A stretch of 32,917 nt of DNA, from NCBI GenBank assembly GCA_018336075.1, contig JAGXRB010000321.1:1-32917 (forward strand). The letters run 5' to 3'. Of the stretch, positions 7,649 through 14,082 are shown piece after piece. Position 1 is the first letter of the stretch, and each line of letters starts with the position of its first letter. The position numbers were made by a program, and so were the translations under genes. The DNA comes from Bacteroidota bacterium. GTDB taxonomy: Bacteria > Bacteroidota > Bacteroidia > Bacteroidales > F082. The notes under the pieces are model-generated. The model made no database searches. It saw nothing but the letters and a program-made list of their open reading frames with translations, and was not told the DNA's origin.

Positions 7649-8629
7649 TCAGGCAATATAGACTTCAAGAAGTGTACATTTTACTGAAGGGAAAAGCTCT
7701 ATTTCTTTTATCAGATTAGGTAAAAGGATCGTCTCAGCTTTTTTAACAAGATAGCTTTGATCTTCCCATTTTAATTCGAATGAACCTTCGGTACACAATA
7801 GAATCACAAAGGAATCCAGTTCGCTGTAGTCTTTGCGGATAGCCTCTGAAAACTGGAGGATATTCGTTGTAAAAAATTCAGAAGTGATTACTTTTTCTGT
7901 TTGATTTTCGGTTGTATGGTAAGGAGTTTTATAGGAATTATGCATTTTGTAGTCGATAGCTTCAAGGGCTTCTTCGGTGTGGAGTTCGCGCATCTGACCC
8001 AAATGATCTTTGCGGTCCCAGTCATAAATGCGGTAGGTAGTGTCGCTTGTTTGCTGAATTTCGGCGATAACAGTGCCTGGCCCCAGAGCATGAACACGGC
8101 CGGCAGGGATGAAAAATACATCACCCTGATTTACCTTTTCGAAGTTCATTATTTCTTTAAGCTTGCCTGAGTTAAGATGTTCAAGATAACTTTTTTCGTC
8201 GGTAGGTCTGTTGAAACCACTAATTAATTCAGCATTTTCATCAGCTTGCATCACATACCACATCTCCGTTTTTCCATAACCTGTTTTGCGCTTTTGGGCT
8301 AACGCATCATCGGGATGGACCTGAATTGAGAGCCAGTCGTTGGAGTCGATGACTTTTACGAGAATCGGAAAAACATCTCCAAAACGATCATAAACCCTGT
8401 CGCCAACAAGGTCACCCATAAAAACTTCAACGATCTCGTTCAGCTCATTGCCGGCGAGGTAGCCGTTGCTTATGATGGTCGGATTTCCATCGACACCTGA
8501 TACCAGCCATGCTTCTCCGCAATTCGGAAGATTACCGAAATCAAGTTGCAGATGTTGTCTGATTCTTTGCCCTCCCCAGATCTTATCTTTGAAGATAGGC
8601 TTTAGTTTGAAAGGATAGAGTGATTGCAT
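7649..8629 (-). CDS. manA: Mannose-6-phosphate isomerase, class I
   Basis: This 326-aa protein is the short (Bacillus-type) class I phosphomannose isomerase, which interconverts mannose-6-phosphate and fructose-6-phosphate in the cytoplasm. Diagnostic features are KDKIWGGQRI at the N-terminus, the zinc-binding SIQVHPDDALAQ and KTEMWYV segments (His and Glu ligands), FIPAGRVHALGPG with the second ligand His, and the conserved ISDTTYRIYDWDR-like element (here QTSDTTYRIYDWDR). A TATTTTTG box on the minus strand at 8649-8656 lies 20 nt before the start. It feeds mannose or GDP-sugar metabolism; no sugar genes adjoin it. The start at 8629 is at the expected N-terminus. Confidence 0.93.
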   Translation of the reverse strand: MQSLYPFKLKPIFKDKIWGGQRIRQHLQLDFGNLPNCGEAWLVSGVDGNPTIISNGYLAGNELNEIVEVFMGDLVGDRVYDRFGDVFPILVKVIDSNDWLSIQVHPDDALAQKRKTGYGKTEMWYVMQADENAELISGFNRPTDEKSYLEHLNSGKLKEIMNFEKVNQGDVFFIPAGRVHALGPGTVIAEIQQTSDTTYRIYDWDRKDHLGQMRELHTEEALEAIDYKMHNSYKTPYHTTENQTEKVITSEFFTTNILQFSEAIRKDYSELDSFVILLCTEGSFELKWEDQSYLVKKAETILLPNLIKEIELFPSVKCTLLEVYIA

Positions 8630-8648
8630 TCAGCATAAATTTAATCCG

Positions 8649-8656
8649 CAAAAATA
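8649..8656 (-). promoter_or_regulatory. Candidate -7 box (TATTTTTG) of manA
   Basis: The minus strand reads TATTTTTG (TAnnTTTG consensus), 20 nt upstream of the manA ATG, implying a leader of only about 10-15 nt. No -33 element is evident. Confidence 0.4.
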
Positions 8657-8750
8657 AGCATTAATGAAAAGTTAGCATACTTATGATGTGTTTTGAAACA
8701 GATTGATGCCATGCTTTTGGAAAATTACCTTTTAAGAGAACCGAAAAACG

Positions 8751-8758
8751 TACATTTG
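8751..8758 (+). promoter_or_regulatory. Candidate -7 box (TACATTTG) of the LOG/kinase/deaminase operon
   Basis: TACATTTG is an exact TAnnTTTG match, 22 nt before the GTG start at 8780. It lies downstream of the first in-frame ATGs (8693, 8711), so transcripts from it could not use those codons. No good -33 TTTG is found at 19-21 nt. Confidence 0.45.
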
Positions 8759-8779
8759 TCATTCAAAATAATATGCATA

Positions 8780-9373
8780 GTGAAGAAAATTTGTGTGTTT
8801 TGTGGAAGCAGTATGGGTGTTAAATCAGCCTACAAAGAAGCTGCCGTTGCTTTAGGGATTGCTTTGGCAGAAAGGCAGGATGAATTGATTTATGGAGGCG
8901 CGAATGTAGGATTGATGAAGGTTCTGGCCGAAACAATGATGCAAAAAGGAGGCAGAGTAGTTGGCATAATGCCACATCATCTTATCAGGAAAGAAGTAGC
9001 CCACAACGGAATTGATCTTATGCATGAAGTGCAATCAATGGCCGAACGCAAAGAGCTGATGGTGGAACTTTCGGATGCATTCATCGCTATGCCGGGTGGT
9101 TTTGGAACGTTGGATGAAATATCAGAAATACTTACTTTAAACCAGCTTCGTATTGCCGATAAGCCGATAGCGCTACTGAATATTGAAGGCTATTTCGATC
9201 ACTTGCTGGCTTTTCTCGACCATGGTGTCAAAGAAGGATTCATTCGCCCCGAACATCGTGAAAATATAATTGTTTCGGATGATCCATTCAAACTTCCGGC
9301 TTTGCTTGAGGCCTACAGGCCGGTGGAAATTGGAAAATGGATCGAAGATATCAAACAGGAAAGCAGCTTATAA
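8780..9373 (+). CDS. LOG-family (TIGR00730) nucleoside 5'-monophosphate phosphoribohydrolase
   Basis: The 197-aa product has the lysine-decarboxylase-like/LOG Rossmann fold. Hallmarks are KKICVFCGSSMG at the N-terminus, YGGANVGLM (38-46), the catalytic Arg-Lys pair in MAERK (Arg90) and the PGGFGTLDE motif (105-113) with the active-site Glu. Family members hydrolyse (cytokinin) nucleoside monophosphates to base plus ribose 5-phosphate, or act on purine nucleotides such as AMP and GMP. The GTG at 8780 was chosen because the family starts right before KKICVFCG and a promoter-like TACATTTG lies just upstream; the in-frame ATG at 8693 would add 29 unlike residues. The kinase gene starts 1 nt after its stop. 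Confidence 0.88.
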   Translation: MKKICVFCGSSMGVKSAYKEAAVALGIALAERQDELIYGGANVGLMKVLAETMMQKGGRVVGIMPHHLIRKEVAHNGIDLMHEVQSMAERKELMVELSDAFIAMPGGFGTLDEISEILTLNQLRIADKPIALLNIEGYFDHLLAFLDHGVKEGFIRPEHRENIIVSDDPFKLPALLEAYRPVEIGKWIEDIKQESSL

Positions 9374-9374
9374 T

Positions 9375-9938
9375 ATGCTCATAATTGGCATCACCGGAAC
9401 ACTCGGGGCAGGGAAGGGCACTATCGTTGATTTCCTGGTCAAAGAAAAACAGTTTGAGCACTATTCTGTCCGTGCTTTTCTTATCCGAGAAATAGAAAAA
9501 AGAGGTCTGGAAGTAAATCGTGACAGCATGACCCATGTGGCAAATTCTCTCAGGGCTGAATTTGGTCCAAGCTATATCACAGATTGTCTCTACATTGAAG
9601 CTTTGGAGGCAGGTAAATCCTGTGTGATTGAAAGCATACGCACAGTTGGTGAAATCACATCGCTTCGCGGAAAACCGGGGTTTTGGCTTTTTGCAGTTGA
9701 TGCCAATCCTGAGCTTCGTTACCAACGTATTCAAAAGCGGAAATCGGAAACAGATGCTGTAAGTTTCGAAACTTTTCTGGCCAACGAAGCCAGAGAAATG
9801 CATGCCACCGATCCCAACCATCAGAATCTTGCCGAGTGCATCCGTATGGCAGATTTTGTGCTGCACAACGAGGAAAACCTGGAAAGTCTGCACCATCAAA
9901 TAGAAGAAATTCTTCAAAAAATAAATACCCATGTCTGA
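9375..9938 (+). CDS. P-loop nucleotide kinase, dephospho-CoA-kinase/UPF0200-like
   Basis: The ATG at 9375 gives 187 aa opening with a Walker A loop (GITGTLGAGKGT, Gly8-Thr16, Lys14). Next comes a UPF0200-like segment (RAFLIREIEKRGLEVNRD, then SLRAEFGPSYI), a Walker-B-like strand (SCVIESIRT) and a lid with basic residues (RYQRIQKRKSE). This is a small nucleoside- or nucleotide-monophosphate-kinase fold. It starts 1 nt after the LOG gene and overlaps the dCMP deaminase gene by 8 nt, so it probably acts in (deoxy)nucleotide metabolism. The longer in-frame start at 9270 lies inside the LOG gene and is unlikely. The exact substrate is unknown. Confidence 0.82.
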   Translation: MLIIGITGTLGAGKGTIVDFLVKEKQFEHYSVRAFLIREIEKRGLEVNRDSMTHVANSLRAEFGPSYITDCLYIEALEAGKSCVIESIRTVGEITSLRGKPGFWLFAVDANPELRYQRIQKRKSETDAVSFETFLANEAREMHATDPNHQNLAECIRMADFVLHNEENLESLHHQIEEILQKINTHV

Positions 9939-10437
9939 GAATCAACCAAAAATCCCCATGCATATAAGACCCAGCTGGGATGAATATTTTCTGAAACTGG
10001 CCGATTCCGTTGCCAGCAGGGCTACCTGCGATCGTGGCCGGAGCGGATGCGTCATTGTAAAAGACAAGCAGATTCTTGTTACAGGCTATGTTGGGTCGCC
10101 GCGCGGATTGCCGCATTGTGATGAAGTGGGTCATCTGATGAAAAAAGTGATTCACGAAGATGGCAGTGTCACGCAACATTGTGTGCGAACCGTCCATGCT
10201 GAACAAAATGCGATCACACAAGCGGCACGCCGGGGTATTGCACTCGATGCAAGCACTTTATATTGCCGGATGACTCCCTGCCGCACATGTGCCATGCTCA
10301 TCATCAACTGTGGAATAGAACGTGTGGTTTGCGAGCGGAAATACCATGCCGGCCTCGAGTCTGAAGCCATGTTTGCCGAAGCCGGCGTTAAACTGGAGTT
10401 CGTTTTTGATGAAATTCAGCAGTACGAGGGGCAGTAA
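9931..10437 (+). CDS. Deoxycytidylate (dCMP) deaminase family protein, ComEB-like
   Basis: The 168-aa protein has the zinc-dependent cytidine-deaminase motifs VHAEQNAI (His89, catalytic Glu91) and PCRTCAM (Cys117, Cys120). It also has the extra zinc-site residues typical of dCMP deaminases (CDRGRSGC near 33-40, HCDEVGH near 62-68, QHC near 82-84). It would convert dCMP to dUMP, feeding thymidylate synthesis. The ATG at 9931 lies inside the end of the kinase gene (8-nt overlap), implying translational coupling. The next gene is convergent (higA), so this is the last gene of the trio. Housekeeping is the simplest reading; a link with antiviral kinase-deaminase proteins is discussed under findings. 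Confidence 0.92.
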   Translation: MSENQPKIPMHIRPSWDEYFLKLADSVASRATCDRGRSGCVIVKDKQILVTGYVGSPRGLPHCDEVGHLMKKVIHEDGSVTQHCVRTVHAEQNAITQAARRGIALDASTLYCRMTPCRTCAMLIINCGIERVVCERKYHAGLESEAMFAEAGVKLEFVFDEIQQYEGQ

Positions 10438-10488
10438 AATTTGTTTTTTAACAACTTGGTTTTGAAGAAATAATCTCAGAAAGCTGAT

Positions 10489-10791
10489 TTAAATTGCCTG
10501 TTTTGGCGCCTTATTTTGTATTCTGATTAATATTTCCTTCTTGTTTTCTCTTTCCTCTTCAATGTCAAAATCATCTTGTAATCCAAGCCAGAATTTTGCA
10601 GTTGTTCCAAAATATGTTGCCAATCTAAGGGCTGTGTCGGCTGTTATTCTTCTTTTTCCTTTGATTATCTGGGAAATCCGTGTCTGAGGTATATCCGTGT
10701 CTTTTGATAATCGATAGGCACTTATCTCAAGAGGGGATAAAAATTCCTCTGATAAAATTTCTCCAGGGTGAATATTCGCTAATCTCTCCAT
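10489..10791 (-). CDS. higA: HigA-family antitoxin (Xre/VapI type)
   Basis: The 100-aa protein is an Xre helix-turn-helix antitoxin of the HigA/VapI type: IHPGEILSEEFLSPLEISAY, then the recognition region (DIPQTRISQIIKGKRRITAD) and the typical LATYFGTTAKFWLGLQDDFD. It lies 16 nt downstream of the toxin, the reversed toxin-first order characteristic of higBA. Unusually for this phylum it has a perfect Shine-Dalgarno AGGAGG at 10799-10804, 7 nt before the ATG, which would favour antitoxin over toxin synthesis. It is expected to neutralise HigB and, with it, repress the promoter at 11108-11139. Confidence 0.92.
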   Translation of the reverse strand: MERLANIHPGEILSEEFLSPLEISAYRLSKDTDIPQTRISQIIKGKRRITADTALRLATYFGTTAKFWLGLQDDFDIEEERENKKEILIRIQNKAPKQAI

Positions 10792-10798
10792 TTTTTAT

Positions 10799-10804
10799 CC
10801 TCCT
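10799..10804 (-). promoter_or_regulatory. Perfect Shine-Dalgarno (AGGAGG) of higA
   Basis: The minus strand reads AAAGGAGGAT, with 7 nt between AGGAGG and the higA ATG. Strong Shine-Dalgarno sites are rare in Bacteroidota, so this stands out in the window and may reflect foreign origin or deliberate boosting of the antitoxin. Confidence 0.7.
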
Positions 10805-10807
10805 TTT

Positions 10808-11083
10808 TTAATGATAATCTATTATCTCAACATCCTGTGCATTGTTGTCGTTCCATCGAAACACTATGCGCCATTGGTCATTAATCCTGATACTGTAAAA
10901 ATATGAACCTTGTAATTTTTCAAGTCGATTTGAAGGCGGAATTCTTAGATCTGACCAATTTTGTGAATTGTTTAACATCCTCATTTTTCTCCGTCCAATC
11001 TGTTGAATTTCAATTGGTATTTTATTGACGCTATCGCCATTCCAGATTCTTTCTGTATCCTTTGAACCAAATGAAATGATCAT
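10808..11083 (-). CDS. higB: HigB-family toxin (RelE/ParE superfamily mRNA interferase)
   Basis: The 91-aa protein shows the whole HigB pattern: ISFGSKDTERIWNGD, then RRKMRMLNNSQNWSDLRIPP, NRLEKLQGSYFYSIRINDQW and RIVFRWNDNNAQDVEIIDYH. HigB toxins cleave mRNA at the ribosome; the basic and aromatic residues in the C-terminal half are all present, so the gene looks intact. It precedes higA in one operon. A canonical promoter with -33 TTTG and -7 TATCTTTG spaced 20 nt, and an 11-bp palindrome at the likely transcription start, lie immediately upstream. Confidence 0.92.
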   Translation of the reverse strand: MIISFGSKDTERIWNGDSVNKIPIEIQQIGRRKMRMLNNSQNWSDLRIPPSNRLEKLQGSYFYSIRINDQWRIVFRWNDNNAQDVEIIDYH

Positions 11084-11095
11084 GCTAACTTTTTA

Positions 11096-11106
11096 CGTTA
11101 CTAACG
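11096..11106. promoter_or_regulatory. Palindromic candidate operator of higBA (CGTTA-C-TAACG)
   Basis: A perfect 5-bp inverted repeat with a 1-nt centre lies 12 nt upstream of higB, at the transcription start expected from the -7 box at 11108-11115. HigA antitoxins autorepress by binding such palindromes. Confidence 0.5.
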
Positions 11107-11107
11107 C

Positions 11108-11139
11108 CAAAGATAAGTGGTTTATTTCAATTTGTCAAA
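11108..11139 (-). promoter_or_regulatory. Promoter of higBA (-33 TTTG, 20 nt, -7 TATCTTTG)
   Basis: On the minus strand TTTG (11136-11139) is followed after exactly 20 nt by TATCTTTG (11108-11115). This is a full match in sequence and spacing to the Bacteroidota vegetative promoter TTTG-N19-21-TAnnTTTG, the best promoter in the window. Confidence 0.7.
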
Positions 11140-11209
11140 TATGACAATATAACCATTTACTGTAAAAGTTCTAGCATCGAAAATCAAAATCTAGTATAAT
11201 CATTCTATA

Positions 11210-11239
11210 TTACCTCAAAAATGACCTGTTTACCTCAAA
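11210..11239 (+). repeat. Phased 10-bp direct repeats TTACCTCAAA, 20 bp apart
   Basis: TTACCTCAAA occurs at 11210-11219 and again at 11230-11239, so the copies start exactly 20 bp (about two helical turns) apart. The second copy ends 1 nt before a TTTG at 11241-11244 that could act as the -33 element of the following operon. The arrangement suits a dimeric activator binding next to RNA polymerase. Confidence 0.5.
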
Positions 11240-11240
11240 G

Positions 11241-11275
11241 TTTGCCTGCATATCGGACTAAAAACTGTATTTTTG
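11241..11275 (+). promoter_or_regulatory. Candidate promoter of the adaptor-VTC-DUF4956 operon
   Basis: TTTG (11241-11244) and TATTTTTG (11268-11275) match both Bacteroidota promoter boxes but are 23 nt apart rather than 19-21. A weak spacing of this sort is often compensated by an activator, and direct repeats lie just upstream. Confidence 0.45.
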
Positions 11276-11422
11276 GAGATTAAAATAGATCCCTGCAGAA
11301 AATGTCATTATTGAACCCTTGTTTGTTATTTTCATTTCCATTTAACGTGGACATTCAATTTATTCCTTTGATTAAAGATATTCCTGATTCGTTGAATGCC
11401 TTCATAAAATCCTCTGTCAAAA

Positions 11423-12499
11423 ATGAGTTATAGATACAAAAAGCTCATTCCATTGGCATTATTGCTGTTGATTTTAGGAGGGTTATTTTTTTTACCCATA
11501 AAAGTACCATTTAGTTTCCAGTCGATGGGATTGTTGAATCCTTCAAAAAAATGGAGTCTGCGCACAGACCTTGATGGAAATTTCTACAGCGAACTGAAGA
11601 ATTTTCAGTCAGGCGTTATAGAACAATCAACCAGTTATCGCTTTGAAAGGGGTGATATAGCATCTTTATTTTTCTCTAAAGAGATTGCAAACAATGCCTC
11701 AATTTTTAAGAACGACACAATTGGTATGCTTTCTTCAAGGCTTGTGGAGGACAGGATTCAAAAACTTGAAAGTGAAATGCTGGTTTGGGAACAACAACTT
11801 CAAAGCCGTAAATCCGGTGAAAAGGAGGCTGTGGTTGAAGAATTGCGGCAGAAATTAATTTATGCCCAACAGCAGTTCGAACTGACACAGAAAAACTTTG
11901 AACGCTCGCAAATACTTTTCCTTGACAGCCTGATAGCAAGAGATAGATTTGAGTCGGCTGAAACGGAATTTATTACGGCAAAAACCAATATTGAAATTGC
12001 CCGGAATAGTTACAATGCAGTTTTATCCGGTGCAAAACCTGCAGATATAAAACTTGTAGAAGAGCAGATTCTGGCAAGTCAGAAAGAATTACAATTTTTG
12101 GAAGAAACCAGACAAAAGTATGTTTTGCTTTCACCTTTATCCGGAAAGCTGGTTTTGAACCAATATTTGCCCAAAGAGGTTGAGTATATTTCCATCATCG
12201 ACACTACTGAATTTATCTTGTATGCGCCGGTGAAATTTCATTACAAACCTTATCTGAGCTACGATCTGAAAATTGATTTTACTATTCCCGGAACTGACGA
12301 AACAGTTCAGGCAACGATATTTGACTTCACCGAACATGTGGAAATCATCAGTTCGAATCAGGTAATTTTTGTGAAAGCACGTATCTCTGATCCACCGGCT
12401 TCACTTATACCGGGGCTTTCGGTGAAATGCAAATTTGCAGGCGAACCTGTGACATTGAGGGAATACGTGAAACGAACACTTGACATTTTTTTACGGTAA
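11423..12499 (+). CDS. HlyD-like membrane-fusion/adaptor protein
   Basis: This 358-aa protein has one N-terminal transmembrane anchor (LIPLALLLLILGGLFFLPI, about 9-27). A long alpha-helical hairpin rich in Gln, Glu and Lys follows (about 105-235, for example KLIYAQQQFELTQKNFERSQ). Then comes a lipoyl/barrel-like part (VLLSPLSGKLVLNQYLPKEVE) and a beta-rich C-terminal domain (SLIPGLSVKCKF). That is the architecture of periplasmic adaptors of tripartite exporters. No ABC, RND or TolC-type gene adjoins it; instead it is followed 6 nt later by a VTC-domain polymerase and a DUF4956 membrane protein. It is therefore likely a partner in that unit rather than a drug exporter. Confidence 0.8.
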   Translation: MSYRYKKLIPLALLLLILGGLFFLPIKVPFSFQSMGLLNPSKKWSLRTDLDGNFYSELKNFQSGVIEQSTSYRFERGDIASLFFSKEIANNASIFKNDTIGMLSSRLVEDRIQKLESEMLVWEQQLQSRKSGEKEAVVEELRQKLIYAQQQFELTQKNFERSQILFLDSLIARDRFESAETEFITAKTNIEIARNSYNAVLSGAKPADIKLVEEQILASQKELQFLEETRQKYVLLSPLSGKLVLNQYLPKEVEYISIIDTTEFILYAPVKFHYKPYLSYDLKIDFTIPGTDETVQATIFDFTEHVEIISSNQVIFVKARISDPPASLIPGLSVKCKFAGEPVTLREYVKRTLDIFLR

Positions 12500-12505
12500 A
12501 TCAAA

Positions 12506-13288
12506 ATGCTGCGCTACGAATACAAATATTTTGTCCCAAACAATAAAATGGACACCCTTCGCCGGATGATAGCACCCTTTGTCAGCTATGACAAATACAG
12601 TGAAAAGATGGAGGAAAAGCATTATACAGTGCGTAGCATCTATTTTGATACTGCCGGATATGGCTGTTATTTTGAAAAAGTTGAAGGGATAAAGCATCGC
12701 AAAAAGTTCCGTTTAAGAGGTTACAATTTGCCTGAAAATATTGACCCGCAGGTGTTTTTTGAGATTAAAAGAAAATTTGAAGTTCCTATTATTAAAAACA
12801 GAGCTCCTGTGGCTTTTGACAGTGCGCTCCAAATGTTTACTGGCAATTATTTGGACAAATATCTTCCCGACACAGAAAAGTATCCCCGATCGGAGGAAAA
12901 CCTCAAACGCTTTTTTTATCACTATCATACTCACAAGCTTCGGCCTGTGATTCTTGTGATTTATGAAAGAGAAGCATTTCTGGGTAATCATGACGATTCC
13001 ATCAGGGTTACCTTTGATAAAAATCTCAGGAGTGTTGCTTTTCCCAACATAGAAGAGCTTTACTCTGAAAATAATGTCAGGAGATCTCTTTCTGAACGCT
13101 TTATTCTGGAAGTAAAATTTAACGACCATTTTCCTTCATGGATGAAGCCTGTTATCGGTACATTGGGGTTAAGGCGACAATCAGTTTCAAAATATGTGAT
13201 CTCTATCGATACGCATAATTTTATCAAGCCTAAAAAGCTTCCTTCCATCTATTCACACACACAGATTTACAGAAATAACAAGAATTGA
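12506..13288 (+). CDS. VTC-domain polyphosphate polymerase
   Basis: The 260-aa protein is a stand-alone VTC (vacuolar transporter chaperone, triphosphate-tunnel) catalytic domain. Visible tunnel residues are RYEYKY (Arg3, Glu5, Lys7), TVRSIYFDT (Arg43), KKFRLRGY (Lys67, Arg69, Arg71), FFEIKRK (Glu86, Lys88), VIYERE (Arg155), RVTFD (Arg167), ILEVKF (Glu202, Lys204) and SVSKY (Lys229). By homology with yeast Vtc4 it should build polyphosphate from ATP, with the product threaded through a membrane partner. All basic tunnel positions and metal-binding acids look intact. It starts 6 nt after the adaptor gene and ends 1 nt before the DUF4956 gene. Confidence 0.88.
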   Translation: MLRYEYKYFVPNNKMDTLRRMIAPFVSYDKYSEKMEEKHYTVRSIYFDTAGYGCYFEKVEGIKHRKKFRLRGYNLPENIDPQVFFEIKRKFEVPIIKNRAPVAFDSALQMFTGNYLDKYLPDTEKYPRSEENLKRFFYHYHTHKLRPVILVIYEREAFLGNHDDSIRVTFDKNLRSVAFPNIEELYSENNVRRSLSERFILEVKFNDHFPSWMKPVIGTLGLRRQSVSKYVISIDTHNFIKPKKLPSIYSHTQIYRNNKN

Positions 13289-13289
13289 T

Positions 13290-13979
13290 ATGTTTGAAGA
13301 ATTTCAGAATTTTGACCTTTTTCCTGTAACAGTTTTTACTGTTATTGGCAATCTTATCGTTTCATTTGTCTGTGGAATTGTGATTTCTCTTGTCTATCGT
13401 TTTGTTTACAAAGGGCCAAGTTATTCGGTCACTTTTGTCAATTCTCTGGTATTTCTCTCCATGATTACGTCAGTTGTAATTCTTGTGATTGGCAACAATC
13501 TGGCTACCGCTTTTGGTTTAGTCGGTGCAATGTCAATTATTCGTTTCAGGACAGCAGTGCGCGATGTGCAGGACATTGTTTTTATTTTCTTTTCTCTGGT
13601 TGTGGGTATGGCTGCAGGCGTTGGGCTCTATTCAGTGGCAATTGCCGGAACACTTTTTATCAGTCTGGCCATTATTCTATTATCGGTGACAAATTTTGGG
13701 CAGGCCAAAAAACGGGAGTTTTTGCTGCAACTAACGTATAACAGCGGCACTGAAAACGAAGCTATGATTGATACTATTCTTAAAAGTCATTGTCGGAGAA
13801 TGAAGCTTGTGAACCTTAAAAATGCCGGTTCGGATTCGGTGCTCGAAGCGCATTACCATGTTTCACTAAAAGATGAAAGGAAAAACTCACAACTTGTATC
13901 AGACCTCCTTGCCTCACCGGCGGTGCTCGATGTGAATCTCTATTTCGATGAAGATGATGTGAATCCGCCAACATATTAG
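13290..13979 (+). CDS. DUF4956 integral membrane protein
   Basis: The 229-aa protein has about four transmembrane helices in residues 15-145 and a soluble C-terminal domain (about 150-229). Its most distinctive part is the loop GLVGAMSIIRFRTAVRDVQD, a conserved glycine/arginine element of DUF4956. This family is recurrently paired with VTC-domain polymerases in bacteria. Here it starts 1 nt after the VTC gene, so it is very likely the membrane partner, perhaps the channel or anchor for polyphosphate. A strong convergent hairpin follows at 14019-14055. Confidence 0.85.
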   Translation: MFEEFQNFDLFPVTVFTVIGNLIVSFVCGIVISLVYRFVYKGPSYSVTFVNSLVFLSMITSVVILVIGNNLATAFGLVGAMSIIRFRTAVRDVQDIVFIFFSLVVGMAAGVGLYSVAIAGTLFISLAIILLSVTNFGQAKKREFLLQLTYNSGTENEAMIDTILKSHCRRMKLVNLKNAGSDSVLEAHYHVSLKDERKNSQLVSDLLASPAVLDVNLYFDEDDVNPPTY

Positions 13980-14018
13980 CCAACATTTCAAGGAATCTGT
14001 AAACCTCAAATCAATAAA

Positions 14019-14055
14019 AATGCCTCACCAATTTCTTCAAAATTAGTGAGACATT
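14019..14055. terminator. Bidirectional hairpin terminator
   Basis: Arms at 14019-14034 and 14040-14055 pair over 14 of 16 positions with a 5-nt loop, and they are flanked by A-rich sequence on the left and T-rich sequence on the right. It sits between the convergent DUF4956 (+) and DUF4625 (-) genes and can serve both. Confidence 0.75.
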
Positions 14056-14082
14056 TATTGATGGCTACTTCTGAACCGTTGA

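Larger units (their letters stand above)
11084..11422. other. Divergent intergenic region (higBA / adaptor-VTC operon)
   Basis: These 339 bases lie between higB (-) and the HlyD-like gene (+). They hold the higBA promoter and palindrome (11096-11139), a pair of TTACCTCAAA direct repeats (11210-11219, 11230-11239) and a plus-strand TATTTTTG box (11268-11275). The stretch 11280-11422, a predicted leader of roughly 140 nt, has no structure or ORF that I recognise. Confidence 0.5.

Noticed and set aside
9351-9932. 193-codon minus-strand open frame
   Set aside because: Antisense to the P-loop kinase gene, with a low-complexity product and no family signature.
14003-14010. Third copy of the ACCTCAAA half of the TTACCTCAAA repeat
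   Set aside because: It is single, lacks the TT prefix and lies after a stop codon next to a terminator, so it is probably chance.
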